From: Bacillus sp. SA1-12
GTDB taxonomy: Bacteria; Bacillota; Bacilli; Bacillales; Bacillaceae
Length of the DNA stretch: 64,000 bases
Reading direction: 5' to 3'
NCBI RefSeq assembly: GCF_000981385.1
Contig: NZ_LATZ01000001.1
Location: 124,001-188,000 of the forward strand
Part shown: positions 41,024 through 49,929 of the stretch, one piece after another
How the letters are laid out: each line of letters opens with the position of its first letter
Position numbering within the stretch: position 1 is the stretch's first letter
The notes under the pieces: generated by a model
What the model saw: only the letters and a program-made list of their open reading frames with translations
Databases searched by the model: none
Told to the model about the DNA's origin: nothing
Position numbers and translations under genes: made by a program

Positions 41024-42328
41024 TTATGAACTAATGTCGTTAGCTTGGGACAATGTTTTGCAAGAATCAGGAGGTGTTCCACACCAGTCCACGATCGTTA
41101 GCGCAATAATTTCTGCGACTTCAAACACCTTATCAATCTCAATATACTCATTTGGGAAATGAGCTTTCTCTGTAACGCCTGGACCAAATACAATCGTTGG
41201 GGTAGATCCGACCTTTGTTAGCAATCCCCCGTCTGTCCCCCATGGAGAAGCTTCAATCACAGGTTCATGGCCCAATACCTCACGAAAGCTTGCTGATAAA
41301 TACTTGACTAATTTGTGCTCGATATCAATGGAACCTGGAACCCATCTTGCACCAAACCATTCAATTGTAACTGGATGCTCAGAAAACCAGGAATCGATTT
41401 CCTTAAGTTCGTCCATCCAGCTTTCTAACTCATGCTTTGCTTCCTCCATTGTTTCTTCTGGAGAAATCCCCATCCGCCCTTCTAGTTTAACAAGATCTGC
41501 AACAGATGATGGCCAATCTCCTCCCTCAATTTTCCCAACATTTATGGGCAGCGGTATTGGGATTTTACTGTAAAGCGGGTCGGTAATACGTTCATTTCTT
41601 CGCTTTTCCAGCTTTCCTATATGTTCAACAACAAGCAGGGCTTTTTCTATTGCGCTAACTCCCTCATACCTTGTACCTCCATGAGCTGAGCGTCCTTTCA
41701 CATGAGCTCTAAACCACATTGATCCTTGCTGCTTTGGAAAGATTCTCATGTTTGTGGGCTCAGGAATAATGGCCGCATCTGCCTTATAGCCTCGTAAAAT
41801 AGCAGCTAATGTTCCCAAGCCTCCACTTTCCTCCTCAATGACACTTTGAAAAATAACATCCCCCTTCAAAGGAATTCCAAGTGCACGCAGAGCTGACAAA
41901 GCTAATAAAAGAGAGACATTACCGCCTTTCATATCCGTTGCTCCTCGTCCATATAATCTTCCATTGCTGATTTCACCGCTAAACGGATCATATTCCCATT
42001 GCTGGTGATCTCCTTCAGGTACGATATCAATATGACCATTTAATATGAGGGAACGCCCTCCGCCGATGCCTTTTAGCAAACCTACAACATTTGGACTCCC
42101 TTTAAATTCATTGCGCGGCGAAGTAAAATAGGGATGCTTTATTACTTCATCCCCTTCTGGCTCCCAAACATCAACCTTCAAGCCAATTTTATGCAAGGTT
42201 TTCATGACAATTTTTTGCGCTTGAACCTCATTTCCTTGTGTGCTGGCGGCCTTTACTAATTTTTGCAATAGCCTAATTCCTTGTTCACGATTAGCAGTTA
42301 ACCATTGGTTTATATGGTATTTCAGCAT
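41024..42328 (-). CDS. yodQ: M20-family amidohydrolase/deacetylase of the kamA cluster (YodQ-like)
   Basis: 434 residues from ATG 42328 (GAGG, 8 bases); a TTG at 42346 with AGGGG is an alternative. It is a di-zinc ArgE/DapE-type enzyme: His-x-Asp in LNGHIDIVPEGD, GRGATDMKGG, EEESGG and the dimerization insert between them, with the last ligand His in VTEKAHFPNE. In this operon it probably removes an N-acyl group, such as the acetyl that YodP adds to beta-lysine. It is the last gene of the operon. Confidence 0.9.
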   Translation of the reverse strand: MLKYHINQWLTANREQGIRLLQKLVKAASTQGNEVQAQKIVMKTLHKIGLKVDVWEPEGDEVIKHPYFTSPRNEFKGSPNVVGLLKGIGGGRSLILNGHIDIVPEGDHQQWEYDPFSGEISNGRLYGRGATDMKGGNVSLLLALSALRALGIPLKGDVIFQSVIEEESGGLGTLAAILRGYKADAAIIPEPTNMRIFPKQQGSMWFRAHVKGRSAHGGTRYEGVSAIEKALLVVEHIGKLEKRRNERITDPLYSKIPIPLPINVGKIEGGDWPSSVADLVKLEGRMGISPEETMEEAKHELESWMDELKEIDSWFSEHPVTIEWFGARWVPGSIDIEHKLVKYLSASFREVLGHEPVIEASPWGTDGGLLTKVGSTPTIVFGPGVTEKAHFPNEYIEIDKVFEVAEIIALTIVDWCGTPPDSCKTLSQANDISS

Positions 42329-42380
42329 CTTACGTTCCTCACTCAACCGACTCATCCCCTTTTATATGTCCCTTATCTTT

Positions 42381-43043
42381 TTATTTCACCACGATGAGAT
42401 TTTCAGAAATATTTAAAGCGGCGCCAGTTTTTTGAGCAACTTCTTCTGCTGTAAACGGAGCCATCACCTCTTTTAAAAGCAGACCATGATTTGTCACTTC
42501 TATTACAGACATATCCGTAATAATCATGCTGACACATTCCTTGGCTGTTAAGGGCAATGTACAGGATTGTAAAATTTTTGGTTCTCCTTTTTTGTTACAA
42601 TGATTCATAATAACAATGACTTTCTTCGCTTTTTTTGCCAGTTCCATTGCTCCGCCTATTCCCGGTACTCTTTTTCCAGGTACAATCCAGTTGGCTAAAT
42701 CGCCCTTTTCACTTACTTCAAGTCCGCCAAGAATCGTAATATCCAAGTAACCAGAACGTATCATTCCAAATGCTGCAGCACTGTCAAAATAGGATGCTCC
42801 AGGGGTTATGGTTACAGGAAAACCTCCTGCATTACATAAAGTTGGATCCTCCTCTCCTTTTTCTGGTGATTTTCCCATGCCGAGAATACCATTTTCCGCA
42901 TGAAACATGACATGTACATCTTCAGGGAGATGGTTGGGTACTAAAGAGGGAATTCCAATTCCAAGATTAACGATCATCCCATTTTGAATTTCCTGCGCAG
43001 CTCGTTTAGCGATTCGGTTTCTAATCTCTTTATCCATGCTCAC
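42381..43043 (-). CDS. yodR: Acyl-CoA:acetate/3-ketoacid CoA-transferase, beta subunit (YodR-like)
   Basis: 220 residues from GTG 43043, 7 bases after GAGGTG. The catalytic Glu is in FHAENGILGMG, the usual place in CoA-transferase B subunits, and GMIVNLGIGIPSLVPN begins the fold. It works as a heterodimer with the upstream A subunit. In the kamA cluster it would activate the acid produced from beta-lysine to a CoA ester. A dispersed repeat separates it from yodS by 195 bases. Confidence 0.92.
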   Translation of the reverse strand: MSMDKEIRNRIAKRAAQEIQNGMIVNLGIGIPSLVPNHLPEDVHVMFHAENGILGMGKSPEKGEEDPTLCNAGGFPVTITPGASYFDSAAAFGMIRSGYLDITILGGLEVSEKGDLANWIVPGKRVPGIGGAMELAKKAKKVIVIMNHCNKKGEPKILQSCTLPLTAKECVSMIITDMSVIEVTNHGLLLKEVMAPFTAEEVAQKTGAALNISENLIVVK

Positions 43044-43062
43044 TCTAATCACCTCATTAAAT

Positions 43063-43185
43063 AAAAGCGCAAGCTCCTTGATTAGCCTTTGGCAAATTAA
43101 ACGCTCATGAATAGAAGGCGATCTTTGCTTTCAACTCATGAGTGGCTTAGCCCTAGAGAGGCAGTTGCTGAAGCTATACCCCTTG
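43063..43185. repeat. Dispersed Bacillaceae-type intergenic repeat inside the yod operon
   Basis: It starts AAAAGCGCAAGCTCCTTGAT and contains the paired motif CTCATGA...CTCATGAG. From memory, elements beginning AAAAGCG(C/G)AAGCGCC recur between genes in Bacillaceae genomes. It fills the otherwise unusual gap between yodS and yodR, where the other genes of the operon are nearly contiguous. Confidence 0.6.
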
Positions 43186-43238
43186 GAGTTAGTTCAAAAA
43201 GTTATCGTTTCTTTTCTCATCACTTTTCCAACAATTCG

Positions 43239-43937
43239 CTACTCCCAAGCCCACTTCCAATCAACTCCATTGCTTTGAACAACAAGATCTACATAAATCC
43301 CTGGCGTCACAATCTTTTCCGGATCAATTTCACCCATCTCAACGACTTCTTCCACCTCTGCGATTGTAAACCTTCCTGCCATGGCAACTAAAGGGTTTGT
43401 GTTCCTTGCACTTGTTTCATAAATAAGATTGCCAAAGGTATCGGCTTTTTTAGCATTTACGATGGCGATATCGGCTCTCAGCGCGGTTTCCAGTAAAAAC
43501 TCCTTGCCATTCACCATTACCTTTTGCTTGCCTTCCTCTACCATGCTATCAAGGCCCACATCGGTTAAAATCCCGCCAAGACCAACACCACCAGCTCGAA
43601 TTCGTTCCGCTAACGTTCCTTGCGGAGAAAATTCAACCTCTAATTTTCCTTCCATCATCAATTGTCCTGCGATTGGATTTGAGCCGATATGGGATACAAT
43701 TATTTTTTTGGCTCTGCCTTGGCTTACCAGACGTCCAATACCGATATCAGGAAATCCGGTATCATTTCCGATCAAAGTTAAATCCTTTATCCCTTTATCG
43801 AGAATACCATTGATTAATGATGGCGGATTCCCAATTCCTCCAAAACCGCCAAACATGAGGGTACAGCCACTATGAATATGTGATAATGCTTCTTGGAGGG
43901 ACGCTATTTTATTGATTGATTTTTTTGGAGTTGTCAC
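43239..43937 (-). CDS. yodS: Acyl-CoA:acetate/3-ketoacid CoA-transferase, alpha subunit (YodS-like)
   Basis: 232 residues from GTG 43937, after GGGGG. It has the A-subunit signature GCTLMFGGFGGIGNPPSLI near residue 24 and the GGVGLGGILTDVGLD loop. It pairs with the next gene. It lies 15 bases downstream of yodT. Confidence 0.93.
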   Translation of the reverse strand: MTTPKKSINKIASLQEALSHIHSGCTLMFGGFGGIGNPPSLINGILDKGIKDLTLIGNDTGFPDIGIGRLVSQGRAKKIIVSHIGSNPIAGQLMMEGKLEVEFSPQGTLAERIRAGGVGLGGILTDVGLDSMVEEGKQKVMVNGKEFLLETALRADIAIVNAKKADTFGNLIYETSARNTNPLVAMAGRFTIAEVEEVVEMGEIDPEKIVTPGIYVDLVVQSNGVDWKWAWE

Positions 43938-43952
43938 TGTCTTTTCCCCCTA

Positions 43953-45290
43953 TCAACCTAATTCTTTTTGAATTTCTGCTACTGTCTCTTTTAAAAGATG
44001 TACTAGCTGATCAATTTCCTGTTTTGTTATAATAAAAGGCGGAGAAATAATAATTGCATCACCATGTACTCCTCCATCACCCGCTGAAGCAGGGTAAATT
44101 AGCAATCCCTTCTCCCGTGCTCTGTCAACAATTCGGCTTGTGACTGTTTCAGTTGGGCTGAATGATTGCTTCGTCATTCGGTTGGCCACAAACTCTACAC
44201 CAATCATCAGCCCTTTTCCTCGCACATCCCCTATTATGTCAAGTTCTTTGGAAATCCCATCCAATTTCTGCAGTAAATAATTGCCGTTTTCATTCACCTT
44301 ATCTATCAGTCTATGTTTTTCAATATAATCTAATACTGCTAAAGCAACAGCTGCAGACTGAGGATTTGCACTATAGGTATGACCGCTCATAATCGAACCG
44401 GACCCTTTTAATATTGGGGTCATCACCTTCTCACTTGCAATGGCAGCTGCCATCGCGGTATAGCCTGCACTCATTCCTTTACCAAGTGCAATAATATCCG
44501 GCTTGATGCCCCAATGATCCATCCCAAACATTTTCCCTGTGCGCCCAATTCCTGTCATCACTTCATCGGCTATAAATAGAATATTATATTGTTTACAAAT
44601 TTTTGAGATATGTTGATAATACCCTTCTGGCGGTACAATAACCCCGCCTGCAGCACCTACGAGTGGCTCAGCTATAAAGGCTGCTATATGCTCGGCACCT
44701 ATCCGCTTTATTGCTGTTTCTAAATCATTGGCACAGCTTAACTGGCAGTCAGGATAAGTCTTGTTAAACGGGCAGCGGTAACAATATGGAGCCGCTGCAC
44801 TTGGAAAGTCTTCCAGCAGCGGTACAAATCGTTCTCTGCGCTTGACATGGCCTGACATTGATAATGCACCTAGGGTGATACCATGATAGCTGATGAATCG
44901 TGAAAGGATTCTTGTTTTTCTGTAATCTCCTTGCTCCTGCCAATGCTGAATCGCTATCTTCATCGCTGTTTCTGTTGCCTCTGATCCGCTATTGACAAAA
45001 AATGACCAGTAATCTTCATCAGCATCTACAAGTTCATTTAGTTTTTGGGCCAGCATCTCTGCAGGCTCCGAGGTAAACTGTGAACGATACACAAACGAAA
45101 CTTTTTTTGCTTGAACTTGCATGGCCTCAATGATTTCCGGTACCCGATGGCCAATACTTGCTGTTACAGCACCTGAGGAACCATCGATATACTTTTTACC
45201 AGTGTCATCATATAAATAAATGCCATCACCATGGGTGGCAGTTGGATAAGCCTCTTTCATCATCGGTTTAATCAACAACGAACGTTTCAT
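43953..45290 (-). CDS. yodT: Class III PLP aminotransferase of the kamA cluster (YodT-like)
   Basis: 445 residues from ATG 45290, 5 bases after GGTGA; GTG 45299 is an alternative. The PLP site is the family pattern FIADEVMTGIGRTGKMFGMD, and the Schiff-base Lys is in DIIALGKGMSAGYTAM. SGAVTASIGHR near the N-terminus and FVNSGSEATETAM are also typical. A Cys-rich loop (YCYRCPFNKTYPDCQLSC) looks like a zinc-binding insert. In this operon it would remove an amino group from beta-lysine or a derivative. Confidence 0.93.
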   Translation of the reverse strand: MKRSLLIKPMMKEAYPTATHGDGIYLYDDTGKKYIDGSSGAVTASIGHRVPEIIEAMQVQAKKVSFVYRSQFTSEPAEMLAQKLNELVDADEDYWSFFVNSGSEATETAMKIAIQHWQEQGDYRKTRILSRFISYHGITLGALSMSGHVKRRERFVPLLEDFPSAAAPYCYRCPFNKTYPDCQLSCANDLETAIKRIGAEHIAAFIAEPLVGAAGGVIVPPEGYYQHISKICKQYNILFIADEVMTGIGRTGKMFGMDHWGIKPDIIALGKGMSAGYTAMAAAIASEKVMTPILKGSGSIMSGHTYSANPQSAAVALAVLDYIEKHRLIDKVNENGNYLLQKLDGISKELDIIGDVRGKGLMIGVEFVANRMTKQSFSPTETVTSRIVDRAREKGLLIYPASAGDGGVHGDAIIISPPFIITKQEIDQLVHLLKETVAEIQKELG

Positions 45291-45336
45291 CCAAGTCACC
45301 GATTCCTTTCGTTTTAATACGGGCCATGTCACTTAG

Positions 45337-45609
45337 CTAAAACCGAAAATAATTCCTTTTTAAAAATTTCGGCTGCGCCATTAATGCTTCGTATGTGATT
45401 CCCTTGCCAATCTTTGTTGTATCAATTAATAAGAGTTGATCTTCGAGCTGCTGAATCGTCTCTTCTGTTTGATATTCCATTCCGCATGCCGTACACTTCA
45501 TCCCCGGTGTTTCTGTTATTTCAATCGCGCGGGTACCGTCTGGCAACTCCCAATAGACGGTACAGGTGATTTCAAAAGCATCCGATTTCTCACACCATTC
45601 ACAATTCAT
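45337..45609 (-). CDS. yokU: YokU-family zinc-finger protein
   Basis: 90 residues. Two CxxC pairs (CEWCEK near the start and CTACGMEY at residues 38-41) give a YgiT-type zinc finger, and the C-terminal half (QLLLIDTTKIGKGITYEALM) is helical. The family name comes from gene neighbourhoods such as this one, next to kamA. The ATG follows AAGGGGG. Role unknown; a regulatory or structural partner of the pathway is possible. Confidence 0.85.
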   Translation of the reverse strand: MNCEWCEKSDAFEITCTVYWELPDGTRAIEITETPGMKCTACGMEYQTEETIQQLEDQLLLIDTTKIGKGITYEALMAQPKFLKRNYFRF

Positions 45610-45633
45610 TTACAAACCCCCTTACCGGCTCAT

Positions 45634-47031
45634 TCATTCTTTGCTATTTTCCTTTTTTAATTGTGCCTGATATTTTTTCTCTTTCAGTTCATCACGCTTT
45701 TCCCGTTTTTCTTTTAAGGTTGAAAAGGTTGGGCTTTGTTTAAAGCTTTCTCTGCGGTTATAACGATCAAGTGTCTCTGGTACAAGATTAAATTTTTCAT
45801 CGTTTAACAAACCGCTGATTCCTGTTTTAGATGGCTTTAGATCATGGGATTGATAAATGGATTGAAAATAATCATCCGCCCGACCTGGAACGTAATTTTC
45901 CGGTTCAGGATAGGTGGTAATAACCCCTTCAAAATTACGAAGAACTGTCTTTGTCGGACTTTGAGAAATCAAGTAGTTCGGTTGTAAGGTAATTTTCCCG
46001 CCGCCACCAGGTGCATCAACCACAAAGGCTGGTACTGCATAGCCGCTTGTATGTCCGCGTAAACCTTCGATGATCTCAAGCCCTTTGGAAATCGGTGCAC
46101 GGAAATGGCCGATCCCTTCGGAGAGATCACATTGATAGATATAGTAAGGGCGGACCCTTATTTTTACTAAATCATGCATTAACTTTTTCATGATCGGAAC
46201 ACTATCATTGATCCCCGCCAAAATAACGGCCTGATTTCCTACAGGAACTCCTGCATCAACAAGCATTTCACAAGCCCGTTTTGATTCCTCTGTTATTTCA
46301 ATCGACGTGTTGAAGTGTGTATTCAACCAAACAGGATGATATTTTTTCAAGATATTACAAAGATTTTCGGTAATACGTTGCGGAAAAACAACCGGTGCTC
46401 TTGTTCCAATCCGGATAATTTCTACGTGAGGAATATCACGGAGATTTTTTAAAATGTACTCAAGAATATTGTCATTAATTAATAACCCATCACCGCCTGA
46501 GAGCAGCACATCACGAACTTCAGGTATATTTCGAATATAGTCAATGGCTGCATCTAATTGCTTTTTAGGAACGCCCATTCCAATCTGACCTGAGAAACGT
46601 CTCCGCGTACAATAACGGCAATACATTGAGCACTGATTTGTAACCAAAAATAACACGCGATCTGGGTAGCGATGTGTCAAGCCTGCAACAGGGGAATCCT
46701 CATCTTCTTCAAGCGGATCCTCTAAATCATATTTTGTTTTGTAAATTTCTTTTCCAATTGGAACGGATTGCATCCGAATTGGACATCTTACATCATTGGG
46801 ATTCATTAAGGCTGCATAATAAGGAGTAATGTTTAGCGGAATTGTTTTTGTAGAAATCCTCACCCCCTCCTCTTCTTCAGGTGTGAGGTCAATAACTTTT
46901 TTTAAGTCATCCAGTGTACGAATGGTATTAGTAAGCTGCCATATCCAATCATTCCATTTCTCTTCGGGTACATCTTTCCACAATTCAATGTCTTTCCAAT
47001 GGCGCTGCGGTTTATATAAATCATGTAGCAT
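45634..47031 (-). CDS. kamA: Lysine 2,3-aminomutase (radical SAM, PLP)
   Basis: 465 residues from ATG 47031, 8 bases after AAGGGGG; a GTG at 47058 would lie at the transcription start itself. The radical-SAM cluster is CSMYCRYC (C-x3-C-x2-C) and the PLP lysine is in DAPGGGGKITL. The enzyme converts L-lysine to L-beta-lysine. Its promoter is a consensus sigma-54 site. In B. subtilis the corresponding cluster is reported as sporulation-controlled, so sigma-54 control here would be a difference. Confidence 0.96.
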   Translation of the reverse strand: MLHDLYKPQRHWKDIELWKDVPEEKWNDWIWQLTNTIRTLDDLKKVIDLTPEEEEGVRISTKTIPLNITPYYAALMNPNDVRCPIRMQSVPIGKEIYKTKYDLEDPLEEDEDSPVAGLTHRYPDRVLFLVTNQCSMYCRYCTRRRFSGQIGMGVPKKQLDAAIDYIRNIPEVRDVLLSGGDGLLINDNILEYILKNLRDIPHVEIIRIGTRAPVVFPQRITENLCNILKKYHPVWLNTHFNTSIEITEESKRACEMLVDAGVPVGNQAVILAGINDSVPIMKKLMHDLVKIRVRPYYIYQCDLSEGIGHFRAPISKGLEIIEGLRGHTSGYAVPAFVVDAPGGGGKITLQPNYLISQSPTKTVLRNFEGVITTYPEPENYVPGRADDYFQSIYQSHDLKPSKTGISGLLNDEKFNLVPETLDRYNRRESFKQSPTFSTLKEKREKRDELKEKKYQAQLKKENSKE

Positions 47032-47067
47032 GATTATTCCCCCTTTTTTGCTGTTCACAATTTATCT

Positions 47068-47083
47068 TGCAAATTTCGTGCCA
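47068..47083 (-). promoter_or_regulatory. Sigma-54 (-24/-12) promoter of kamA
   Basis: On the minus strand TGGCAC-GAAAT-TTGCA: both halves match the consensus TGGCAC-N5-TTGCW exactly. Transcription should start near 47057, leaving a leader of about 26 bases with the ribosome binding site. The sigma-54 activator gene lies about 1 kb upstream on the same strand. Confidence 0.88.
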
Positions 47084-47270
47084 ACAGCTATATAAGGGGG
47101 CAAGGCCTTTAGGAATATTGCTACTTCATGCTTTTTTACAATTATCTTCAATAACCAGATATAATTCTTGGTTTCACTGCTGAATTTTTGGCATATCTAA
47201 AAGATGAATCTGTCTTTCTCCCGCCAGGAAATCGGCACTATGCTTAAAAACCGGCAGATCATGTGTTACT

Positions 47271-48122
47271 TCACTTTTTTGATAAATCCTTTACCCATAC
47301 ATTCATATCCTCTAACTTGTCAAATATATAGCAGTTGTTTGTTAATCTGCCGTTGTATTCATAACCAAGCTGATAAAAAGCGGCATTCATCCCAAAAGAA
47401 AGGGCACGGGCAATCGAAAAAGAACAAAATATACCGTTATTCCTTAATTCATCTTCAAGCTGAATAAGGAGTTTTTTCATCAATCCATACTTTCTATGAT
47501 TCGGCAATGTCGCACAATCTGTAAGTTCTGCATGTGAGAAAGTTTTGTTGATATCTGCAGAGGCAGCACTAACTAGCTGATTGTCACATTCGACAATATA
47601 AAAAATGGTGCCTGACCTAATCATTTTTTTGACATATTCCGAGTCATTCATAGGTGTTGGATAAATGGCAAATACAGTCCCATATAATTTTGCAAGCTTA
47701 TCAGCATCCAGCTCAGCTGCTTTCCGGAAGTGATATCGCTCAGGGATTACTTCAGCATCTTTCGGACTTTTTTTCTTGATCGTTTGAAGAACCTCATTCT
47801 CTTCAATCCAATATTTACTAGTTCTTCGTTCGACATCTTTATAACAGGTCATAATATAGCTGTCAGTGCCATTGAAATAACCCTTTATAATCGCCTCTAA
47901 TTCGAACCCTTTTGATAACAGCTGCAGCCAATGCTCAGGCCTTGCAAAAAAAATCACCTTGGTAAACGTGTTCTTATTTACCAGCTGATCAAGCTCTTCT
48001 AAAATCAGTGACATATTTCCCTGATAATGATCGACACGAAGGCGCTCATTAAAATAATCAAGATAAAACTGGAGAGTGTAATAAGGGGTTTTTTTGTTTA
48101 TCGTTTCATAGGGTGGATTCAT
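47271..48122 (-). CDS. yodP: Beta-lysine N-acetyltransferase (AblB/YodP)
   Basis: 283-residue GNAT-type enzyme. The acetyl-CoA region is ELTDCATLPNHRKYGLMKKL, with SFSIARALSFGMNAAFYQLG after it. AblB with KamA makes N-epsilon-acetyl-beta-lysine, an osmolyte in methanogens; in Bacillus the same pair is linked to catabolic genes. The ATG follows AGGAGG 13 bases after the regulator's stop codon, so regulator and yodP are co-transcribed, whereas kamA has its own promoter. Confidence 0.9.
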   Translation of the reverse strand: MNPPYETINKKTPYYTLQFYLDYFNERLRVDHYQGNMSLILEELDQLVNKNTFTKVIFFARPEHWLQLLSKGFELEAIIKGYFNGTDSYIMTCYKDVERRTSKYWIEENEVLQTIKKKSPKDAEVIPERYHFRKAAELDADKLAKLYGTVFAIYPTPMNDSEYVKKMIRSGTIFYIVECDNQLVSAASADINKTFSHAELTDCATLPNHRKYGLMKKLLIQLEDELRNNGIFCSFSIARALSFGMNAAFYQLGYEYNGRLTNNCYIFDKLEDMNVWVKDLSKK

Positions 48123-48135
48123 TCTTATCCTCCTT

Positions 48136-49536
48136 TCACGATGTCGGTTCTACTACTATTTTATATTTTTTCATTTTATACTGAAGTGTTTGTCTGGGAA
48201 TTTCTAAGATTACTGAGGCTTTGAGGACATTCCCCTTTGTCTGCACTAATGCCTGTTGAATTAACTTTGCTTCTATCATTTCTACCGTCTCTTTTAATGG
48301 TTTTAGGTTTATTTCTTCTTCTTGCGATGTTTCTTTTAAAAAAACAGGTAAATCTTTTATTGTGAGGATATCACCTTCAGCCATATTCATCGCATACTCA
48401 ATTGTATGTTCTAATTCACGTACATTCCCTTGCCATTGATGTTTTACAAGCCTTGATAGCACCTGATCATCGATATGGATGACCAGTTTATTAAATAAAT
48501 AATTATATTTTTTAATAAAATGACCGACTAATAATGGGATATCTCCATCCCGCTCTCTTAATGGGGGAAGCTCAATAAAAAAGACATTTAGACGGAAAAA
48601 CAAATCAGAGCGCAGCAACTTCTTTTCCATACAGTGGTAAGGATGTTCATTCATGGCAACGATAATTCTAACATCCACAATATATGACTCTGTACCACCA
48701 ACTCTGCGGATAACGCCATCCTCAAGAACACGTAATAGTTTTGCTTGAAAATCCAAGGGCATCGTATGAATTTCATCAAGAAAAAGCGTTCCTCCATGGG
48801 CAAGTTCAAACAACCCTGCTCGATCAACTGCACCAGTAAAACTTCCCTTTGTCGTACCAAATAAAATGCTCTCTAATAATGACTCCGGCAAAGATGAACA
48901 GTTTTGAGCAATAAATGGACCAGATTTACGTAAAGAGGCATTATGAATAGACTGAACAAGCAACTCCTTTCCTGTTCCGGTTTCTCCATAAACCATCACA
49001 GGTGAAGAACTAATGGCAGCCCTTTTACCTTGATTAATCACCTTTTTCATTGAATCACAATTTGTAATGAGGTCATCCCAATTATATTTAGCGCCAGATG
49101 ACGATACAGGTTTTCTTTTTTTATTATTCATTTTTTGCTGAAGCTCAAGCAGTTTTTCTGAAAGTTGCTTTACTTTTGTTAAATCCTTGGCAATCTCAAC
49201 CGCTCCTGCAATCCGATTTCCTTCTTTTATTGGAATCGTTGTATTGACAGTATCAATCAATTGTCCTTTGCTATTTTTATAGGTTTGGGATTGTTGATAG
49301 ATCGGTTTGCCTGTTTCAATCACTTTCAAAAGGGTGCTGGTTTGCCTTGTTAATGATGGAAATACGTCAAGAACATGCTTTCCAAGCACCTCATTAATTT
49401 CAACTCCATCATGCATTGCTGCAACATTATTATAATAGATCGTAATCCCTTCTGAGTTTACAGCATGAATTGCTTCATCAATACTTCCCAAAATCGCTTC
49501 TAACATCTGTTTTGTTTCAAATGATTCCAAAAACAT
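48136..49536 (-). CDS. Sigma-54-dependent transcriptional activator of the kamA cluster
   Basis: 466 residues in three parts. Residues 8-125 are a PAS sensor. Residues 155-390 are the AAA+ domain, with Walker A GETGTGKE (184-191), the sigma-54 loop GSFTGA (231-236, Ser instead of the common Ala) and Walker B TLFLDE (250-255). Residues 425-466 are a Fis-type helix-turn-helix (NVLKASVILEIPRQTLQYKM). Regulators of this RocR/PrdR-like type activate amino-acid catabolic operons. The consensus -24/-12 site upstream of kamA makes that operon its evident target. Confidence 0.95.
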   Translation of the reverse strand: MFLESFETKQMLEAILGSIDEAIHAVNSEGITIYYNNVAAMHDGVEINEVLGKHVLDVFPSLTRQTSTLLKVIETGKPIYQQSQTYKNSKGQLIDTVNTTIPIKEGNRIAGAVEIAKDLTKVKQLSEKLLELQQKMNNKKRKPVSSSGAKYNWDDLITNCDSMKKVINQGKRAAISSSPVMVYGETGTGKELLVQSIHNASLRKSGPFIAQNCSSLPESLLESILFGTTKGSFTGAVDRAGLFELAHGGTLFLDEIHTMPLDFQAKLLRVLEDGVIRRVGGTESYIVDVRIIVAMNEHPYHCMEKKLLRSDLFFRLNVFFIELPPLRERDGDIPLLVGHFIKKYNYLFNKLVIHIDDQVLSRLVKHQWQGNVRELEHTIEYAMNMAEGDILTIKDLPVFLKETSQEEEINLKPLKETVEMIEAKLIQQALVQTKGNVLKASVILEIPRQTLQYKMKKYKIVVEPTS

Positions 49537-49631
49537 CCCTAGTCCACCTCGTTTTCAAGCAAGGTTATTCCATTTTGTAAATGCCCTTTATTTATAGTTA
49601 TTAAAACTTGATCATAACTATTCTTTCAGAT

Positions 49632-49683
49632 ATAAAGCGAGACTCCATCTGAGGATGGTTAGCGAGACTTATCGGATCTTTAC
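49632..49683. repeat. 52-base direct repeat, copy A
   Basis: Matches copy B (49756-49807) at 50 of 52 positions, 124 bases away. It contains AAAGCGAGACTCCATCTGAG and TTAGCGAGACTTATCGGATC. Confidence 0.85.
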
Positions 49684-49746
49684 GGACAGTTAACAACACT
49701 TATCTTGTTAGATTACCTTGAATCTAAAGAAACGTTTACTGCCCGT

Positions 49747-49826
49747 TAAGATGGGATAAAGCGAGACTCCATCTGAGGATAGTTAGCGAGACTTTTCGGA
49801 TCTTTACAGGCTGTTATCCCATCTTA
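49747..49826. repeat. 52-base direct repeat, copy B, within a 13-base inverted repeat
   Basis: Copy B occupies 49756-49807 and is enclosed by perfect 13-base arms, TAAGATGGGATAA (49747-49759) and TTATCCCATCTTA (49814-49826), so the whole 80-base unit can fold as one hairpin. The arms are worn away around copy A. Confidence 0.85.
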
Positions 49827-49883
49827 TCTTCATAGCTCCCCTTACGCCGATTATGTTTTTTCAGACTGTTAAAAGTTGTTATA

Positions 49884-49916
49884 AAACAAAAAGACTGCTA
49901 GACATAATCTAGCAGC
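49884..49916 (-). terminator. Terminator after the YhcR-like gene
   Basis: CTGCTAGA/TCTAGCAG stem with a six-base loop, followed on the minus strand by TCTTTTTGTTTT. Confidence 0.85.
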
Positions 49917-49929
49917 CAAATATTACATA

